A DNA stretch of 64,000 nucleotides from Ignavibacteriaceae bacterium (GCA_019638025.1 JAHBUO010000004.1:1-64000); one strand, 5' to 3'. Counted from the stretch's first letter, positions 39,598 through 48,430 are shown. Translations and numbers: made by a program. Notes: generated by a model from the sequence alone, not told the origin.

Positions 39598-40263
39598 TTA
39601 AACCTCTTTCCCCGTTTCATTTTCTTCTGATGATTTTGAAGAAATATTCTCTTCATGACTTTCGAGTTCTTCGTAACCTGTAATCATTGCTTTTATATTA
39701 GATGTAATTGTTTCACCCGTTGTAATCAAGTAGAGGTGGGCAATGATAAAGGCAATCAATATAAATGCCCCTAAAGTGTGTACATAAGCAATTAATTCAA
39801 GCGAATCAATATTTAAAGATTGAATTGATTCTTTTTGCGGATAACGATAAAACATATAGAGCAATCCTGAAATTACCATTACCGGAATTACCATTACTTT
39901 TAACCCAAGATAAACCAATTTTTGAAGCGGATTGAGTTTGCTCAATACACTCTTTTTAGTTGGATGGGGAGCGTTTCTGAATATTCCGATTAAGTAAAAA
40001 TTGATTTGTGCTCTAATATTTTTTAATGTCGGAAGATACTGCTTCCATTCTCCGGTTGAGAAATGCCAAAAGATTGCAAAGATAATTAGTACGATAAATG
40101 TATAAGCAGCAATATTGTGATAATTAACAGCATTTTCGTAACCAAAAAATCGGAAAGAACCATGAATCTCAAATCCCGTTGCAACTAAAAAGAAAATTAA
40201 AATTGATTGAGTCCAATGCCAAAATCTTTCAAATGAGCGATAGATATAAACTTGCTTTTTCAC
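39598..40263 (-). CDS. Cytochrome b/b561-type membrane subunit
   Basis: A 221-residue diheme cytochrome b of the Ni/Fe-hydrogenase/thiosulfate-reductase gamma-subunit type. Four to five transmembrane helices carry histidines suited to heme ligation: RFWHWTQ near residue 16, NYHNIAA near 49, and the C-terminal YVHTLGAFILIAFIIAHLYL. It would pass electrons between the quinone pool and the octaheme cytochrome encoded immediately upstream; the two genes touch at 40263. The hydrophilic tail is rich in glutamate and serine. Confidence 0.85.
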   Translation of the reverse strand: MKKQVYIYRSFERFWHWTQSILIFFLVATGFEIHGSFRFFGYENAVNYHNIAAYTFIVLIIFAIFWHFSTGEWKQYLPTLKNIRAQINFYLIGIFRNAPHPTKKSVLSKLNPLQKLVYLGLKVMVIPVMVISGLLYMFYRYPQKESIQSLNIDSLELIAYVHTLGAFILIAFIIAHLYLITTGETITSNIKAMITGYEELESHEENISSKSSEENETGKEV

Positions 40264-41837
40264 TATTTCGCTCCTTTCTTTAATTTCTTTGAAGAATAAA
40301 TACGAACCGTCAAATGACTTAGAACCCCAATCAGTGTTAAAAATATGATTGCTTTACCGAATGTTTCAATAAATTCCGAATAATCTCTTCCCGGCATATA
40401 AAAATCATTTAGACCGGCTAAACGGCTCTCTTTACGGGTATGGCACTCAATACAGTCAACCGATTTATCTTTTGTAGAGACCATATGATTAATTGGCCAT
40501 GTCATTTCTGTATTTATAAAACTAATTTCTCCACTAAAAGGAAGATTAACATCTTTCATTCCTATTTCTGAAGCACGCTTCCAATCAAAATCTTTCCACA
40601 AAGCTCCTTCACCATACTTATCAGAAAATAATTTTGGTTGTATAAGCATTTTGTTTACAGGATCAAACGGTTGCCTTGCTCTATGAATTTTAACAGGAGT
40701 TATTTTCGATTCATTATCATCATAACTTCCCTTTAGATTGTTTACCTTAAGTGGTTTGGTTGTATCCTCGACAATATCGCCAAGCATATAATGATCTGCG
40801 GTACCGTTGAACCAGATATATTCCGGTTGCAAATTCTTACCCCATGTAAATGAGCCTTTAATTGAAAGATATGTGTGATTCCCATCTTCATCTTCAATAT
40901 GATATGGTTGACCATCACGTAAATCACCGGCGGTTGACCAATTCCAATCTGTTTTTGTTGCATTCACTTTTGCATAAATCGGAATATGACAAGTTTGACA
41001 AGCTACTTTTATTGTGTGTTCATTTAATATTCCGGATTCATGCGGTTGTTCACCGTGGCATTGTTCACAAGTTGAACGATTTCTGTTCATTGACGAAAGA
41101 GAATAAACTCTACCCAACATCATATGGTTTTCACTTGTATGACAAGCTACACATGACATGTTTATTCCGTCCACAGCCATGTGAACATCAATTTCTTTTG
41201 TTGGTTCAAACATTGATTTTTCAAGGTCACCATGCTTTACATTGTTCCCACCACCACCGAAGAAATGACAAACGCCACAATTTGAACGTGTAGGAGTTCC
41301 AACATTTTGCGCAATTTTGGTAAGATTAATATTTGGATCAGGGGCTCCACCTTTTTCAGAAGCCTTTACATATGTTTCGGTTTGGTCATGACACACAAGA
41401 CAATCGATATTATTTTCATTCGTGTATGCTTTTAGCTGGTCAGTCATACCAAATCCGACATGGCATTTCGCACAACTTTGTTCATTCCCCTCAACACCTA
41501 TACAAAAATTATTAATTGCATTTTTCTTACCGATGTACACTATACCTCTTCCTTCGATATATTCTTCTCTCTCCCAATTCCAGTGATTTGACGCCATAAC
41601 TTCTTTATGTCGTTCCGTATGGCATGCAATACAAGTTGCAGTTACCTCTTGCGGGTTAGAAAAGTTTTTTTGAAGTGGTGGAAGTTTTGCATGATCAACA
41701 GATTTTTGCTTCTCTTTATTATACTTTTGTTTCAACAAATTTACATTGGATTGTATAATTTCTGTTGGCTTAAGAAATACAATTGCCAAAGTGATTACAA
41801 ATCCGATTAAGACAAGTACTGTAGCTATTTTTTTCAT
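40263..41837 (-). CDS. Octaheme c-type cytochrome, tetrathionate reductase family
   Basis: A 524-residue membrane-anchored multiheme cytochrome. Eight CxxCH heme sites begin at C69, C122, C146, C187, C229, C257, C280 and C462. The fourth, CGVCHFFGGGG, with the KHGDL motif just after it, is characteristic of the octaheme tetrathionate reductase (OTR) family. An N-terminal signal anchor (IATVLVLIGFVITLAIVFL) and a C-terminal helix (~495-515) hold it at the periplasmic face. OTR-type enzymes reduce tetrathionate, nitrite or hydroxylamine in vitro; the physiological substrate is not settled. Pairing with a cytochrome b and YeeE transporters favours sulfur compounds. A probable operator precedes it. 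Confidence 0.9.
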   Translation of the reverse strand: MKKIATVLVLIGFVITLAIVFLKPTEIIQSNVNLLKQKYNKEKQKSVDHAKLPPLQKNFSNPQEVTATCIACHTERHKEVMASNHWNWEREEYIEGRGIVYIGKKNAINNFCIGVEGNEQSCAKCHVGFGMTDQLKAYTNENNIDCLVCHDQTETYVKASEKGGAPDPNINLTKIAQNVGTPTRSNCGVCHFFGGGGNNVKHGDLEKSMFEPTKEIDVHMAVDGINMSCVACHTSENHMMLGRVYSLSSMNRNRSTCEQCHGEQPHESGILNEHTIKVACQTCHIPIYAKVNATKTDWNWSTAGDLRDGQPYHIEDEDGNHTYLSIKGSFTWGKNLQPEYIWFNGTADHYMLGDIVEDTTKPLKVNNLKGSYDDNESKITPVKIHRARQPFDPVNKMLIQPKLFSDKYGEGALWKDFDWKRASEIGMKDVNLPFSGEISFINTEMTWPINHMVSTKDKSVDCIECHTRKESRLAGLNDFYMPGRDYSEFIETFGKAIIFLTLIGVLSHLTVRIYSSKKLKKGAK

Positions 41838-41860
41838 TTCGATGTATTTATTATTGACAA

Positions 41861-41879
41861 ATTATTTTAGGGACTAAAA
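41861..41879. promoter_or_regulatory. Candidate MarR operator upstream of octaheme cytochrome gene
   Basis: On the minus strand, TTTTA and TAAAA arms flank a GTCCC centre, continuing into ATAAT. The 12-mer CCCTAAAATAAT within it is identical to one found upstream of the marR gene. It lies in the 44-base gap between the marR stop and the octaheme ATG, 24 bases before the ATG. Confidence 0.6.
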
Positions 41880-41881
41880 CA

Positions 41882-42334
41882 TTAACGCGAAATTCTTTTC
41901 TTTAAATCTTCAATTAGAATTTCAAGAAGATGAGCAATTGCTTCTCTTTTATCAAGATCGAGTTGTTTAAGCAAATTCAAATTAATATTGATGTGACTTT
42001 GGTATAAATTTGAAACAAACGGCTTGCTCTTTGGTGTAAGACTAACAAAGATATTTCTTTTATCAGCTTTGTCTATTGTTCGTGTTACAAACTTTTTAGT
42101 TTCTAGTTTTGTTATTATTTGAGTAATTCGCCCCGGAGTTAAATTCAACTTAGCACAAAGTTCTTTTATTGAAATTGTTTCGGTGAAAAAGAAGATTTTT
42201 AATAATCTGAATTCTGCAGGGGTTATATTGAAACTTGTAGCGAAATATTCTTCGCTAATATTACATGTTCTTGTTAAATCACAGATTAATTCTGCAAAAT
42301 GTTCGGCTTCTTTAAGTTCTGATTTGTTAGGCAT
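41882..42334 (-). CDS. MarR family transcriptional regulator
   Basis: A 150-residue winged-helix regulator. The sequence FNITPAEFRLLKIFF, then TISIKELCAKLNLTPGRITQIITKLE (helix-turn-helix, about residues 55-80) and the wing KKFVTRTIDKADKRNIFVSLT are typical of MarR proteins. A cysteine-bearing N-terminal helix (ICDLTRTCNISEEYF) could sense redox or sulfur species, but that is speculation. It is encoded upstream of and on the same strand as the octaheme cytochrome operon. A palindrome lies just upstream of its own start and a related one before the octaheme gene, so it probably represses itself and the operon. Confidence 0.9.
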   Translation of the reverse strand: MPNKSELKEAEHFAELICDLTRTCNISEEYFATSFNITPAEFRLLKIFFFTETISIKELCAKLNLTPGRITQIITKLETKKFVTRTIDKADKRNIFVSLTPKSKPFVSNLYQSHININLNLLKQLDLDKREAIAHLLEILIEDLKKRISR

Positions 42335-42343
42335 AAAACTAAT

Positions 42344-42364
42344 TTATTTTATACCCTAAAATAA
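42344..42364. promoter_or_regulatory. Candidate MarR autoregulatory operator
   Basis: A 21-base palindrome: an 8-bp perfect inverted repeat (TTATTTTA / TAAAATAA) around a TACCC centre. It is located 10 bases upstream of the marR ATG at 42334. It shares the 12-mer CCCTAAAATAAT with the site before the octaheme cytochrome gene, in the opposite orientation. Confidence 0.6.
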
Positions 42365-42393
42365 TATTTGACGAAACAACAAACAAGAATTTA

Positions 42394-43803
42394 TCAAACC
42401 AAACTTAAACTAAAACTAAATTTACTCCCCTTTCCCTCTTCACTCTCAACATGAATTGTACTTTTATGTTTTCGAATAAATTCATTACAGAGTATTAAGC
42501 CTAACCCTGTGCTGGGTTCATTATCCGTTCCAATCGAACCAACATTTTCATCAATTTTAAAAAGTTTTTCTTTAATCGAAGATGGCATACCAATTCCATT
42601 ATCAGATATTGTGACGATAACTTCCGATTCCTTTTTCTCTGCGGTTAATTTGACAATTCCGTCTCTCTTAGTAAATTTTAAAGCATTACTCAATAGATTC
42701 CTTATGACAGTGTTAATCATGTTTCTATCGATTTTACAAACGATAGTGTCATCACAATTAAACTGCAACAATATTCCTTTTTGTGCGGCTCTGGAGGAAA
42801 CCATATCTATGTTTTCTTCAAAGACATCTTTCAGATTAACTACTTGTAAATTAAAAACTATAGCTCCTCTTTGTAACCTTGCCCAATCAAGTAAATTCTC
42901 CAAAAGTTTATAGAGGTTTCGTGATGAGTTTTTCATTGATTGAACCATTTGGAAAATCGATTCTCTATCAAAAGCATCATACTCGCTTTCCAGCATTGAC
43001 GTTGCCAACATAAAGCTTCCTAATGAACCTTTTAGGTCATGTGCAATTATTGAGAAAAATTTGTCTTTTTCAGCATTCAGGTTCTTCAAAGTTTCTTTGG
43101 ACTCTGCTAAATCATTAATCAGCAAATTTTGGAATTGTATATTTTCTTGAAGTGTTTCTTGAGAATTCAGTAACTCTGCATTAGCTTTAAGTAATTGTTC
43201 TTCAGATTCTGCAAGTTCATTGAGCAGAGCGTTCTGTTTTTCAAGACTTTCAATTAACGAATTTCGTGATAGCTCTAATTCCTTAAGTAACTTTTCATTT
43301 GCAATCTCTGTCTCTTTTCTTAAAGTTATATCTTCCTTAACTGCGATATAGTTTGTGATATTGCCGCTATCATCAATCAATGGTGCAATAGTCGAATATT
43401 CCCAATAATACGTTCCATCTTTTTTTCGATTATGAAACTCGCTCTTCCAAACCTTCCCCTCTGATAAAGTTTCCCACATATTCTTATAAAAAGTTTCATC
43501 TTGATGTCCTGATTTAAGAATCCTTGGATTTCGCCCGATTACTTCATCGAATTTATAACCCGTTATTTCTTCGAAGAAAGGATTTACATATTCAATTTTG
43601 CCGCGAACATCTGTTATAACAATTGAACTACCGCTTTGCTTAACGGCTTCAGAAAGTTTTTTTAACTGCCGGTCATCTTCATCTTTTTTCCTCAATTTCT
43701 TCTCATAGTCTGATGTAAGCGATGAAATTAAATTTTCGTAATAATCTCTAATTTCATTAAAAGAATTCTCACCCTCATATCGTATATCTTCTGAATTTGA
43801 CAA
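42394..43803 (-). CDS. PAS domain histidine kinase
   Basis: A 469-residue soluble sensor kinase. A PAS domain (about 48-165) carries RNPRILKSGHQDETFYKNMW, close to the second PAS of the hybrid kinase at 32209-34533. A long coiled coil (about 165-245) with repeated LxxLAESxE units leads to the HisKA domain with H255 (IIAHDLKGSLGSFML) and an HATPase domain (TISDNGIGMP, STGLGLILCNEF). There are no transmembrane segments. A 10-bp inverted repeat lies 24 bases upstream of its ATG. No response regulator is adjacent. Signal and target are unknown. Confidence 0.87.
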   Translation of the reverse strand: MSNSEDIRYEGENSFNEIRDYYENLISSLTSDYEKKLRKKDEDDRQLKKLSEAVKQSGSSIVITDVRGKIEYVNPFFEEITGYKFDEVIGRNPRILKSGHQDETFYKNMWETLSEGKVWKSEFHNRKKDGTYYWEYSTIAPLIDDSGNITNYIAVKEDITLRKETEIANEKLLKELELSRNSLIESLEKQNALLNELAESEEQLLKANAELLNSQETLQENIQFQNLLINDLAESKETLKNLNAEKDKFFSIIAHDLKGSLGSFMLATSMLESEYDAFDRESIFQMVQSMKNSSRNLYKLLENLLDWARLQRGAIVFNLQVVNLKDVFEENIDMVSSRAAQKGILLQFNCDDTIVCKIDRNMINTVIRNLLSNALKFTKRDGIVKLTAEKKESEVIVTISDNGIGMPSSIKEKLFKIDENVGSIGTDNEPSTGLGLILCNEFIRKHKSTIHVESEEGKGSKFSFSLSLV

Positions 43804-43826
43804 AATTACCTCATTCTTAATTCATT

Positions 43827-43861
43827 AATTATCCCATTATCGAATGTTTAATGGGATAGTT
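43827..43861. repeat. Inverted repeat upstream of PAS kinase gene
   Basis: TATCCCATTA (43830-43839) and TAATGGGATA (43849-43858) form a perfect 10-bp stem with a 9-base loop, extendable by a G-T wobble and two more pairs. It lies between the kinase ATG (43803) and the neighbouring terminator, in the kinase leader. It could be an operator or an RNA hairpin. Confidence 0.5.
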
Positions 43862-43872
43862 TAGGGATTAAA

Positions 43873-43897
43873 AAAGGCTGCATTTTAAGCAGCCTTT
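43873..43897 (-). terminator. Terminator after the sortilin-like gene
   Basis: Stem AAAGGCTGC / GCAGCCTTT with a 7-base loop, followed on the minus strand by a T-run. It lies 22 bases past the stop of the gene ending at 43919, separating it from the downstream PAS kinase. Confidence 0.83.
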
Positions 43898-43918
43898 CTT
43901 TTTAGTATTTTGATTTGA

Positions 43919-46900
43919 TTATTTAATCTTTAATTCAGGGAGTTGTGTTGTAAGTACAGGGCCACCGAGTTTATCTAATTCATCTACTAACAATTTATAT
44001 TCTGTTGAGTATAGTTGTTTTATCCTTTCGTAAACCGGAGGAAATTCTTCAGCTAGAACATCATATGCGACTATTTCATTTTTAGTGATTTTTGATGTAG
44101 ACCTCCAATGAGTATAAGTTAATGTTCCTAATCGCTCACTAAACGTAACCGATGAAGGTGGATTTTCTTCAGCACTCGGGCTATCGCTTCTTCGTTCAAA
44201 ACTTAATAAAATATTATCTAACTCAACCAATAAATTATCGGCTTTATTTGATAATTGATGAGTTTCAGCAGGGGTTACAACAAGTGCTTGCTTAATCGCA
44301 TTTGTTTGTTTAATCATTTCGGTAAGATATTGGTGAGTTCCGCGAATTGAACGTCCCAACTCATTTGCTTTTCTCTGGAAGGCAACTAGCTCATTTCTAT
44401 CAGTTGCGGGAAGAGTTGTGTTTCTTAAAGCGGAAGTATTAAAATTTACTTTTTCGCCCAATTGTTTAACCCCTTCGCGAGTAACAAGTTCAAGTTTTAC
44501 CGCGTACTTACCGGGCATTACCGGAGTACTTCCGGATTGTTTTGCTGTTGGCTCAAATTTTTCTACTTTTATAGTGTTAATATTAGGATATCGTAAATCC
44601 CAATTCACTCTACTTATCCCTTTTGAAGCATTAGTGTTAATTTTTCTAATAACATTATCGCTCTCATCATAAATAGTAAATACAAGATAAGGGACAACTT
44701 CTCGCTGCTCAGCAAGTAATTCTTCCTGTTTTGGTTGAGGAATAGGTTTACTCTCTTTAAATAGTTGTTTTTCTTTTTCTTGTCTGATTTGCTTTAATGT
44801 CTTGGGTATGTCCTTAATATAATAAGTAAAAGTCGCTCCAAATTCAGGATTAGGGGCACGATAATAATTTGCTCCTTGTGCATAGAGTGAGGCTGCTTGA
44901 ATATACATTAAAGCATCTCTTACAGGAAATAGAACAGCTTCTTTATTCAGAGTTTCTTTTGATACATTTCTCAATGCCGAGTAATCATCAATTACATAAA
45001 ATCCACGCCCAAATGTTGCAACAACAATATCGCTTTCTCTTTTTTGAATTGAAATATCTCTAACAGGGATATCGGGAAGCCCGTTGTTTAGTTGAATCCA
45101 CTTACCTCCTCCATCAATAGAAAAGAAAAATGAAAACTCTGTCCCAACAAAAAGGAGTTCAGCATTTTCGAAATCTTGTTCAATTGTCCAAACCGAACCG
45201 TTAGCAGGTAAATCCGATGAAATAGATTTCCATGTTTTCCCTTTGTCATTGCTTCTATAAACATAAGGTTTAAAGTCATCTCTCTTATGGTTATTAAACG
45301 TAGCGTAGACAACGTTTTCATCAAATTTGGAGGGGAGAATATCGCTAACGTAAGTGTACTCAGGCAATCCGGGGAATGAAGAAGATTTTCTCCAACTCTT
45401 AGCATCTTCCGATACTTGAATTAATCCATCATCTGTACCCGCGTACAACAAATTTTCTTTTAAAGGTGATTCCGCAAGTGAGACGATTGTTCCGAATAAT
45501 GATGTTGATTTATCTTTAGCGACTGCATCAATGCTCCAGTATTTTCCCATTACAGGAAAACTGTTTCTGTCGATTTGAGTTGTTAAATCCTCACTAATTA
45601 CATCCCAACTATCACCTCTGTCATCACTTCTAAAAACTTTATTCGCGGCACAATACAATCGAGTGTTTTTATGCGGGCTTATGAATAATGGTGTATCCCA
45701 ATTCCACTTATAAGTGTTTTCTCCTTTTCGAGGTTCAGGACGAATATCAATTGCTTCTCCACTTTGGCGGTCGTATCTAACCATTCCTCCGTATTGAGAT
45801 TCAGCGTAAACTATATTAGGATTTTCGGGGTCAACAGAAGACCAAAATCCATCGCCACCGTTAGTAATGAACCAATCAGAACTAACAATCCCATCACTGC
45901 TGATTGTTCGAGAAGGTCCGCCCATACTTGAATTATCCTGTGTACCACCATAAATATAATAGAAAGGGGTAGAGTTATCGGCAAAGACTCTATAAAATTG
46001 AGTTACCGGAAGATTAGTTTTGTAGTTCCAATTTTTCCCCATATCGTACGACTCATAAATTCCACCATCTCCCCCCATAATTAGATGATCAGTGTTATTT
46101 GGATTTATCCACAATGCATGGTCATCAACATGTCTATCGTTTATTCCAAGATTGCTCCATGTTTTACCTGCATCGGTAGTAAGTTTAGAAACAACTTCAA
46201 GTGAATAGATTTTATCGGGATTTTTCGGGTCACAAACTATTTCATTAAAATATTGCCCCGATGAAGTATAAGTGTTCATCTTTTCCCAAGAAGCTCCACG
46301 ATTAGTGCTTCTAAAAAAACCGCCGGCTTTTTCAGCAGCTTCCATAATTATATAAATTATATCGGGATTAGCTGGAGAAATATCAATTCCCATTCCCCCA
46401 ATATCAACCTTCGGAAGTCCATTCATAATTTTTTCCCATGTTTCACCTGCATCTTCACTTTTATAAACTGCAGATTCTGGTCCACCACTAATTTTTGTAA
46501 ATACGTGTCTTCTTCTCTGTTCGGAAGTTGCGTACATTACATCGGGATTTCGAGGGTCATATATCAAATTATTTACACCCGTATTCTCACTAATCTCTAA
46601 AACTTTCTTCCAAGTTTTACCACCATCGATTGATTTATATAAACCTCGTTCTCCACCCGGTCCCCAAACAGAACCTTCAGCAGCAACAAAAACATTATTT
46701 GAATTGCGGGGATCAACAACAATCTTACCAATTTGACGAGACTCTTTAAGTCCCATATTTTTCCATGATTTTCCGCCATCAATCGATTTGTAAACACCAT
46801 TTCCATACCCAAGAGCTCGCTGATGATTATTTTCTCCTGTTCCAATCCATATTACAAAAGGATTATTTGGATCAATAGCCAAGCAACCTATTGAATATGT

Positions 46901-47182
46901 TCCGTGATTATCAAATATTGGTTCGTATGTTGTCCCGGCATTTGTGGTTTTCCATACGTGACCGCTTGCAACACCAACATAATACTCGCTAAAGTTATTT
47001 GGGTTAAAGGCAAAATCAGAAATTCTCCCGGATGTTAATGCCGGTCCAATACCGCGCCACTTTAATCCTTTAAATGTTGATGAATTCAATGGGTCTTTAT
47101 TTTCTTTGTTTTCTTCCTGTGAAAAAAGGTTAAGGCTTAACAAACAAAACAAAAGTAAAAGCGATAGATATTTTATTTTCAT
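43919..47182 (-). CDS. Exported sortilin/VPS10-like BNR-repeat protein
   Basis: A 1087-residue secreted protein with signal peptide MKIKYLSLLLLFCLLSLNLFS. Residues ~30-760 hold about ten BNR/sortilin-type blades (KSIDGGKSW, KSIDGGKTW, KSEDAGETW, RSTNRGASW, RSDDRGDSW, RSNDKGKTW and similar) plus conserved YVGVASGHVWKTTNAGTTYEP. This resembles the widespread BNR proteins loosely annotated as glycosyl hydrolases; no hydrolase catalytic residues are recognisable. The C-terminal ~300 residues are a helical and beta region (PKTLKQIRQEKEKQLF, PVMPGKYAVKLEL). Unlike the other large secreted proteins here it ends without a T9SS domain, so a periplasmic or outer-membrane-associated location is likely. 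Confidence 0.8.
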   Translation of the reverse strand: MKIKYLSLLLLFCLLSLNLFSQEENKENKDPLNSSTFKGLKWRGIGPALTSGRISDFAFNPNNFSEYYVGVASGHVWKTTNAGTTYEPIFDNHGTYSIGCLAIDPNNPFVIWIGTGENNHQRALGYGNGVYKSIDGGKSWKNMGLKESRQIGKIVVDPRNSNNVFVAAEGSVWGPGGERGLYKSIDGGKTWKKVLEISENTGVNNLIYDPRNPDVMYATSEQRRRHVFTKISGGPESAVYKSEDAGETWEKIMNGLPKVDIGGMGIDISPANPDIIYIIMEAAEKAGGFFRSTNRGASWEKMNTYTSSGQYFNEIVCDPKNPDKIYSLEVVSKLTTDAGKTWSNLGINDRHVDDHALWINPNNTDHLIMGGDGGIYESYDMGKNWNYKTNLPVTQFYRVFADNSTPFYYIYGGTQDNSSMGGPSRTISSDGIVSSDWFITNGGDGFWSSVDPENPNIVYAESQYGGMVRYDRQSGEAIDIRPEPRKGENTYKWNWDTPLFISPHKNTRLYCAANKVFRSDDRGDSWDVISEDLTTQIDRNSFPVMGKYWSIDAVAKDKSTSLFGTIVSLAESPLKENLLYAGTDDGLIQVSEDAKSWRKSSSFPGLPEYTYVSDILPSKFDENVVYATFNNHKRDDFKPYVYRSNDKGKTWKSISSDLPANGSVWTIEQDFENAELLFVGTEFSFFFSIDGGGKWIQLNNGLPDIPVRDISIQKRESDIVVATFGRGFYVIDDYSALRNVSKETLNKEAVLFPVRDALMYIQAASLYAQGANYYRAPNPEFGATFTYYIKDIPKTLKQIRQEKEKQLFKESKPIPQPKQEELLAEQREVVPYLVFTIYDESDNVIRKINTNASKGISRVNWDLRYPNINTIKVEKFEPTAKQSGSTPVMPGKYAVKLELVTREGVKQLGEKVNFNTSALRNTTLPATDRNELVAFQRKANELGRSIRGTHQYLTEMIKQTNAIKQALVVTPAETHQLSNKADNLLVELDNILLSFERRSDSPSAEENPPSSVTFSERLGTLTYTHWRSTSKITKNEIVAYDVLAEEFPPVYERIKQLYSTEYKLLVDELDKLGGPVLTTQLPELKIK

Positions 47183-47336
47183 AAGACTCTCCGAGTTGTG
47201 AAAGTAGAAATTTTGTTGAGCGAGAAAATAATCAATGTTAACTCAATTTCTCCAAAAAAAATGTTTAAGCGGTTAAATAATTTTTTGGTATGAAACTCAT
47301 TATTGAGCGCATGATATTATCTATCTATACTTTCAC

Positions 47337-47344
47337 TATATTTG
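47337..47344 (+). promoter_or_regulatory. Candidate Bacteroidota -7 element for fbp
   Basis: TATATTTG is a perfect match to TAnnTTTG, but no TTTG was found at the expected -33 distance. It lies 64 bases before the fbp ATG, which would leave a leader containing the 16-base palindrome at 47375. Confidence 0.3.
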
Positions 47345-47374
47345 GAGTAAACATTTCTATATCACAATTAATTA

Positions 47375-47390
47375 TTTTACAATTGTAAAA
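47375..47390. promoter_or_regulatory. 16-bp perfect palindrome in the fbp leader
   Basis: TTTTACAATTGTAAAA is fully self-complementary and ends 18 bases before the fbp ATG, just ahead of the AGGAGG ribosome site. It is a candidate binding site for a dimeric repressor of the gluconeogenic gene; chance in AT-rich DNA cannot be excluded. Confidence 0.45.
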
Positions 47391-47407
47391 GGTTTAGGAG
47401 GTTCTTT

Positions 47408-48421
47408 ATGGCGAAACTTCGCTTTATGACTCTCGAACGTCACATTATTGAAGAAGAACGAAAACATCCCGAAGCAACAGGTGAGTTGTCACGACTTCTC
47501 TCTGACCTATCAATAGCTGCTAAAGTAATTTCACTTGAAGTGAATAAAGCCGGATTAGTTGATATTCTTGGATTTACCGGTGATCATAATGTTCACGGAG
47601 AAAGTGTAAAAAAACTTGATATTTATGCACATGATATGTTGTTTAGAGCTATGGATCATGGCGGACACCTTTGTGTTATGGCTTCAGAGGAAGAAGAAAA
47701 TATTATTCATATTCCACATCATCACAGACTTGGAAAATATGTTCTATTGTTCGATCCTCTTGATGGCTCTTCAAATATTGATGCAAATGTTAGCATCGGA
47801 ACAATTTTTTCAATCTATAAAAGAATCACTCCCGATAATACACCGGGAACTCTTGATGATTGTTTACAAGCCGGAATGCATCAAGTTGCAGCAGGATATA
47901 TTGTTTATGGTTCATCAACAGTGTTAACTTATACAGCAGGAAGCGGTGCCCACTGTTTTACCCTTGAACCTTCGATTGGTGAGTTTTTATTATCTCATGA
48001 GAACATCAAAATTCCTTCTAAAGGGAAGATATACAGCATTAATGAAGGAAATTATAAATATTGGCATCCCGGGTTGAAAAAATACATTAAGTATCTTCAA
48101 GAAGAAGATGCAGCCACAAATCGTCCATACTCAACAAGATATATTGGATCTATGGTTGCCGATATTCATCGAACACTGCTTTACGGCGGAATATTTATGT
48201 ATCCGGCTGATTCAAGAAATCCAAACGGTAAACTTAGACTTATGTACGAATGTAATCCCGTGGCGATGATTATCGAAGCTGCCGGTGGTAAAGCTTCGGA
48301 TGGGAAAAAACGGCTTCTTGAAATTAAACCTGATGAACTTCATCAAAGAGTACCGATTTTTGCCGGTAGTCCCGAGGATGTACTTATGTTAGAAGAATTT
48401 TTAAGAAATGAAGAAGAATAG
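47408..48421 (+). CDS. fbp: Fructose-1,6-bisphosphatase, class I
   Basis: Hydrolyses fructose-1,6-bisphosphate to fructose-6-phosphate in gluconeogenesis. The 337 residues include the metal-binding signature DPLDGSSNIDANVSIGT and the substrate-binding/C-terminal segment RLMYECNPVAMIIEAAGGKA, both diagnostic of class I enzymes. MASEEEE supplies the acidic metal ligands upstream. The ATG has a strong AGGAGG ribosome site, with a 16-bp palindrome before it that may be an operator. It is a single-gene unit ending in a bidirectional terminator. Confidence 0.97.
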   Translation: MAKLRFMTLERHIIEEERKHPEATGELSRLLSDLSIAAKVISLEVNKAGLVDILGFTGDHNVHGESVKKLDIYAHDMLFRAMDHGGHLCVMASEEEENIIHIPHHHRLGKYVLLFDPLDGSSNIDANVSIGTIFSIYKRITPDNTPGTLDDCLQAGMHQVAAGYIVYGSSTVLTYTAGSGAHCFTLEPSIGEFLLSHENIKIPSKGKIYSINEGNYKYWHPGLKKYIKYLQEEDAATNRPYSTRYIGSMVADIHRTLLYGGIFMYPADSRNPNGKLRLMYECNPVAMIIEAAGGKASDGKKRLLEIKPDELHQRVPIFAGSPEDVLMLEEFLRNEEE

Positions 48422-48430
48422 CTTTTATAT

